Assembly: GCA_030272585.1 (NCBI GenBank)
Contig: BSYQ01000004.1
Coordinates: forward strand, 6,138,001 to 6,202,000
Source: Bryopsis sp. KO-2023
Lineage: Eukaryota; Chlorophyta; Ulvophyceae; Bryopsidales; Bryopsidaceae
Length of the DNA stretch: 64,000 bases
Reading direction: 5' to 3'
The first letter of the stretch is position 1; each line of letters opens with the position of its first letter. This document shows, one piece after another, positions 63,841-64,000 of the stretch. A program made the position numbers and the translations under genes. Under the pieces are notes generated by a model. That model searched no databases. It saw only the letters and a program-made list of their open reading frames with translations, and had not been told where the DNA came from.

Positions 63841-64000
63841 ATGAACCAAGTTCCAGCCATGGAGTGGGATCTGCCCTTGAATATCATAAATGGCATTCTT
63901 GAAAAAACCTCAAAAAGGGATCTAGCCAGGTCTCGCTCTGTAGCGTCCATATGGTGTCAAGCAAGCGAGGAGCCTCGTTTGTCCGAAAAACTTCGGTGCG
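63841..64000 (+). CDS. F-box/WD40-repeat protein, 5' end (right copy, cut by window edge)
   Basis: The first 53 codons of the gene at 37490-38536, same sequence, opposite strand: start plus the F-box helices. Whether the WD40 part follows depends on how far the palindrome arm extends. Confidence 0.75.
   Translation, partial: MNQVPAMEWDLPLNIINGILEKTSKRDLARSRSVASIWCQASEEPRLSEKLRC

Larger units (their letters stand above)
51189..64000. repeat. Giant palindrome, right arm
   Basis: Reverse-complement partner of 38377-51188, containing in mirror order RT, gag, the Kelch-like gene, the decayed BIG gene with its LINE insertion, and the start of the F-box gene. Cut by the window end, so the full arm length is unknown. 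Confidence 0.95.

Noticed and set aside
38377-64000. Terminal hairpin telomere or viral inverted terminal repeat
   Set aside because: The palindrome is internal, carries cellular genes and lies next to ordinary single-copy genes; no telomere repeat or viral replication gene is seen.

Overview
The window is nuclear DNA of a eukaryote with a green plastid. Genes are split by many short, T-rich introns with GT-AG borders, stop codon use looks standard, and single-copy genes encode typical eukaryotic proteins. These include a Gemin5-like WD40 protein, the NatC subunit Naa35/Mak10, a histone H2A variant, an F-box/WD40 protein and a BIG/Sec7 ARF-GEF. A damaged major light-harvesting (LHCII) chlorophyll a/b-binding gene with a short, directly plastid-type leader points to a green alga. 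The species cannot be named from this sequence. The exons given for Gemin5-like and most of Naa35 were checked for splice sites and phase; other gene models are approximate.

Layout. (1) 1-4660 is a near-identical direct copy of 45546-50205: the end of a Kelch-like gene plus the gag and RT-RNase H reading frames of a DIRS-like retrotransposon. It runs into a 1.4-kb foldback element (4661-6043). (2) 6044-38376 is single-copy DNA. On the minus strand it carries Gemin5-like (6989-14305), an ankyrin-repeat gene (about 16.2-17.7 kb), Naa35 (17.9-23.1 kb), H2A (23.7-24.0 kb), an unidentified HEAT-like gene (27.4-29.6 kb), the LHCII pseudogene (30.2-30.8 kb) and an intronless F-box/WD40 gene (37.5-38.5 kb, reaching into region 3). 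On the plus strand it carries a lone CDK C-terminal exon, an unidentified gene with an in-frame TGA, a polytopic membrane protein, and two tandem genes for secreted proteins. (3) 38377-64000 is one giant palindrome. Two arms of at least 12,812 bp meet at 51188/51189, keep a constant coordinate sum of 102377 (no net indel), and differ at only a few bases that I could find. Each arm holds the start of the F-box gene, a decayed BIG gene with a LINE fragment inserted in an exon, the Kelch-like gene, DIRS gag and RT, and half of a foldback element.

The most unusual object is the foldback element, seen twice (4661-6043 and 50490-51887). It has CTGTGC/GCACAG-rich outer arms, nested 83-bp hairpins, an AT-rich segment and a perfect Pol III B-box-like core motif in inverted copies around a short asymmetric centre. 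In both places it cuts the DIRS element off before any tyrosine recombinase. On the far side it joins unrelated DNA in one case and the mirror image of the whole locus in the other. It therefore sits exactly at rearrangement junctions. As arranged, the two DIRS units converge on a self-complementary core and would yield long hairpin RNA if transcribed. An assembly artefact has to be excluded for the large palindrome, but the centre asymmetry shared by both foldback copies and the base differences between arms argue against a simple read-through of one molecule.

Several otherwise convincing genes show a single frame break (Gemin5-like, Naa35, the LppX-like gene, the membrane protein). These may be assembly indels rather than biology, and this uncertainty also bears on the pseudogene calls.
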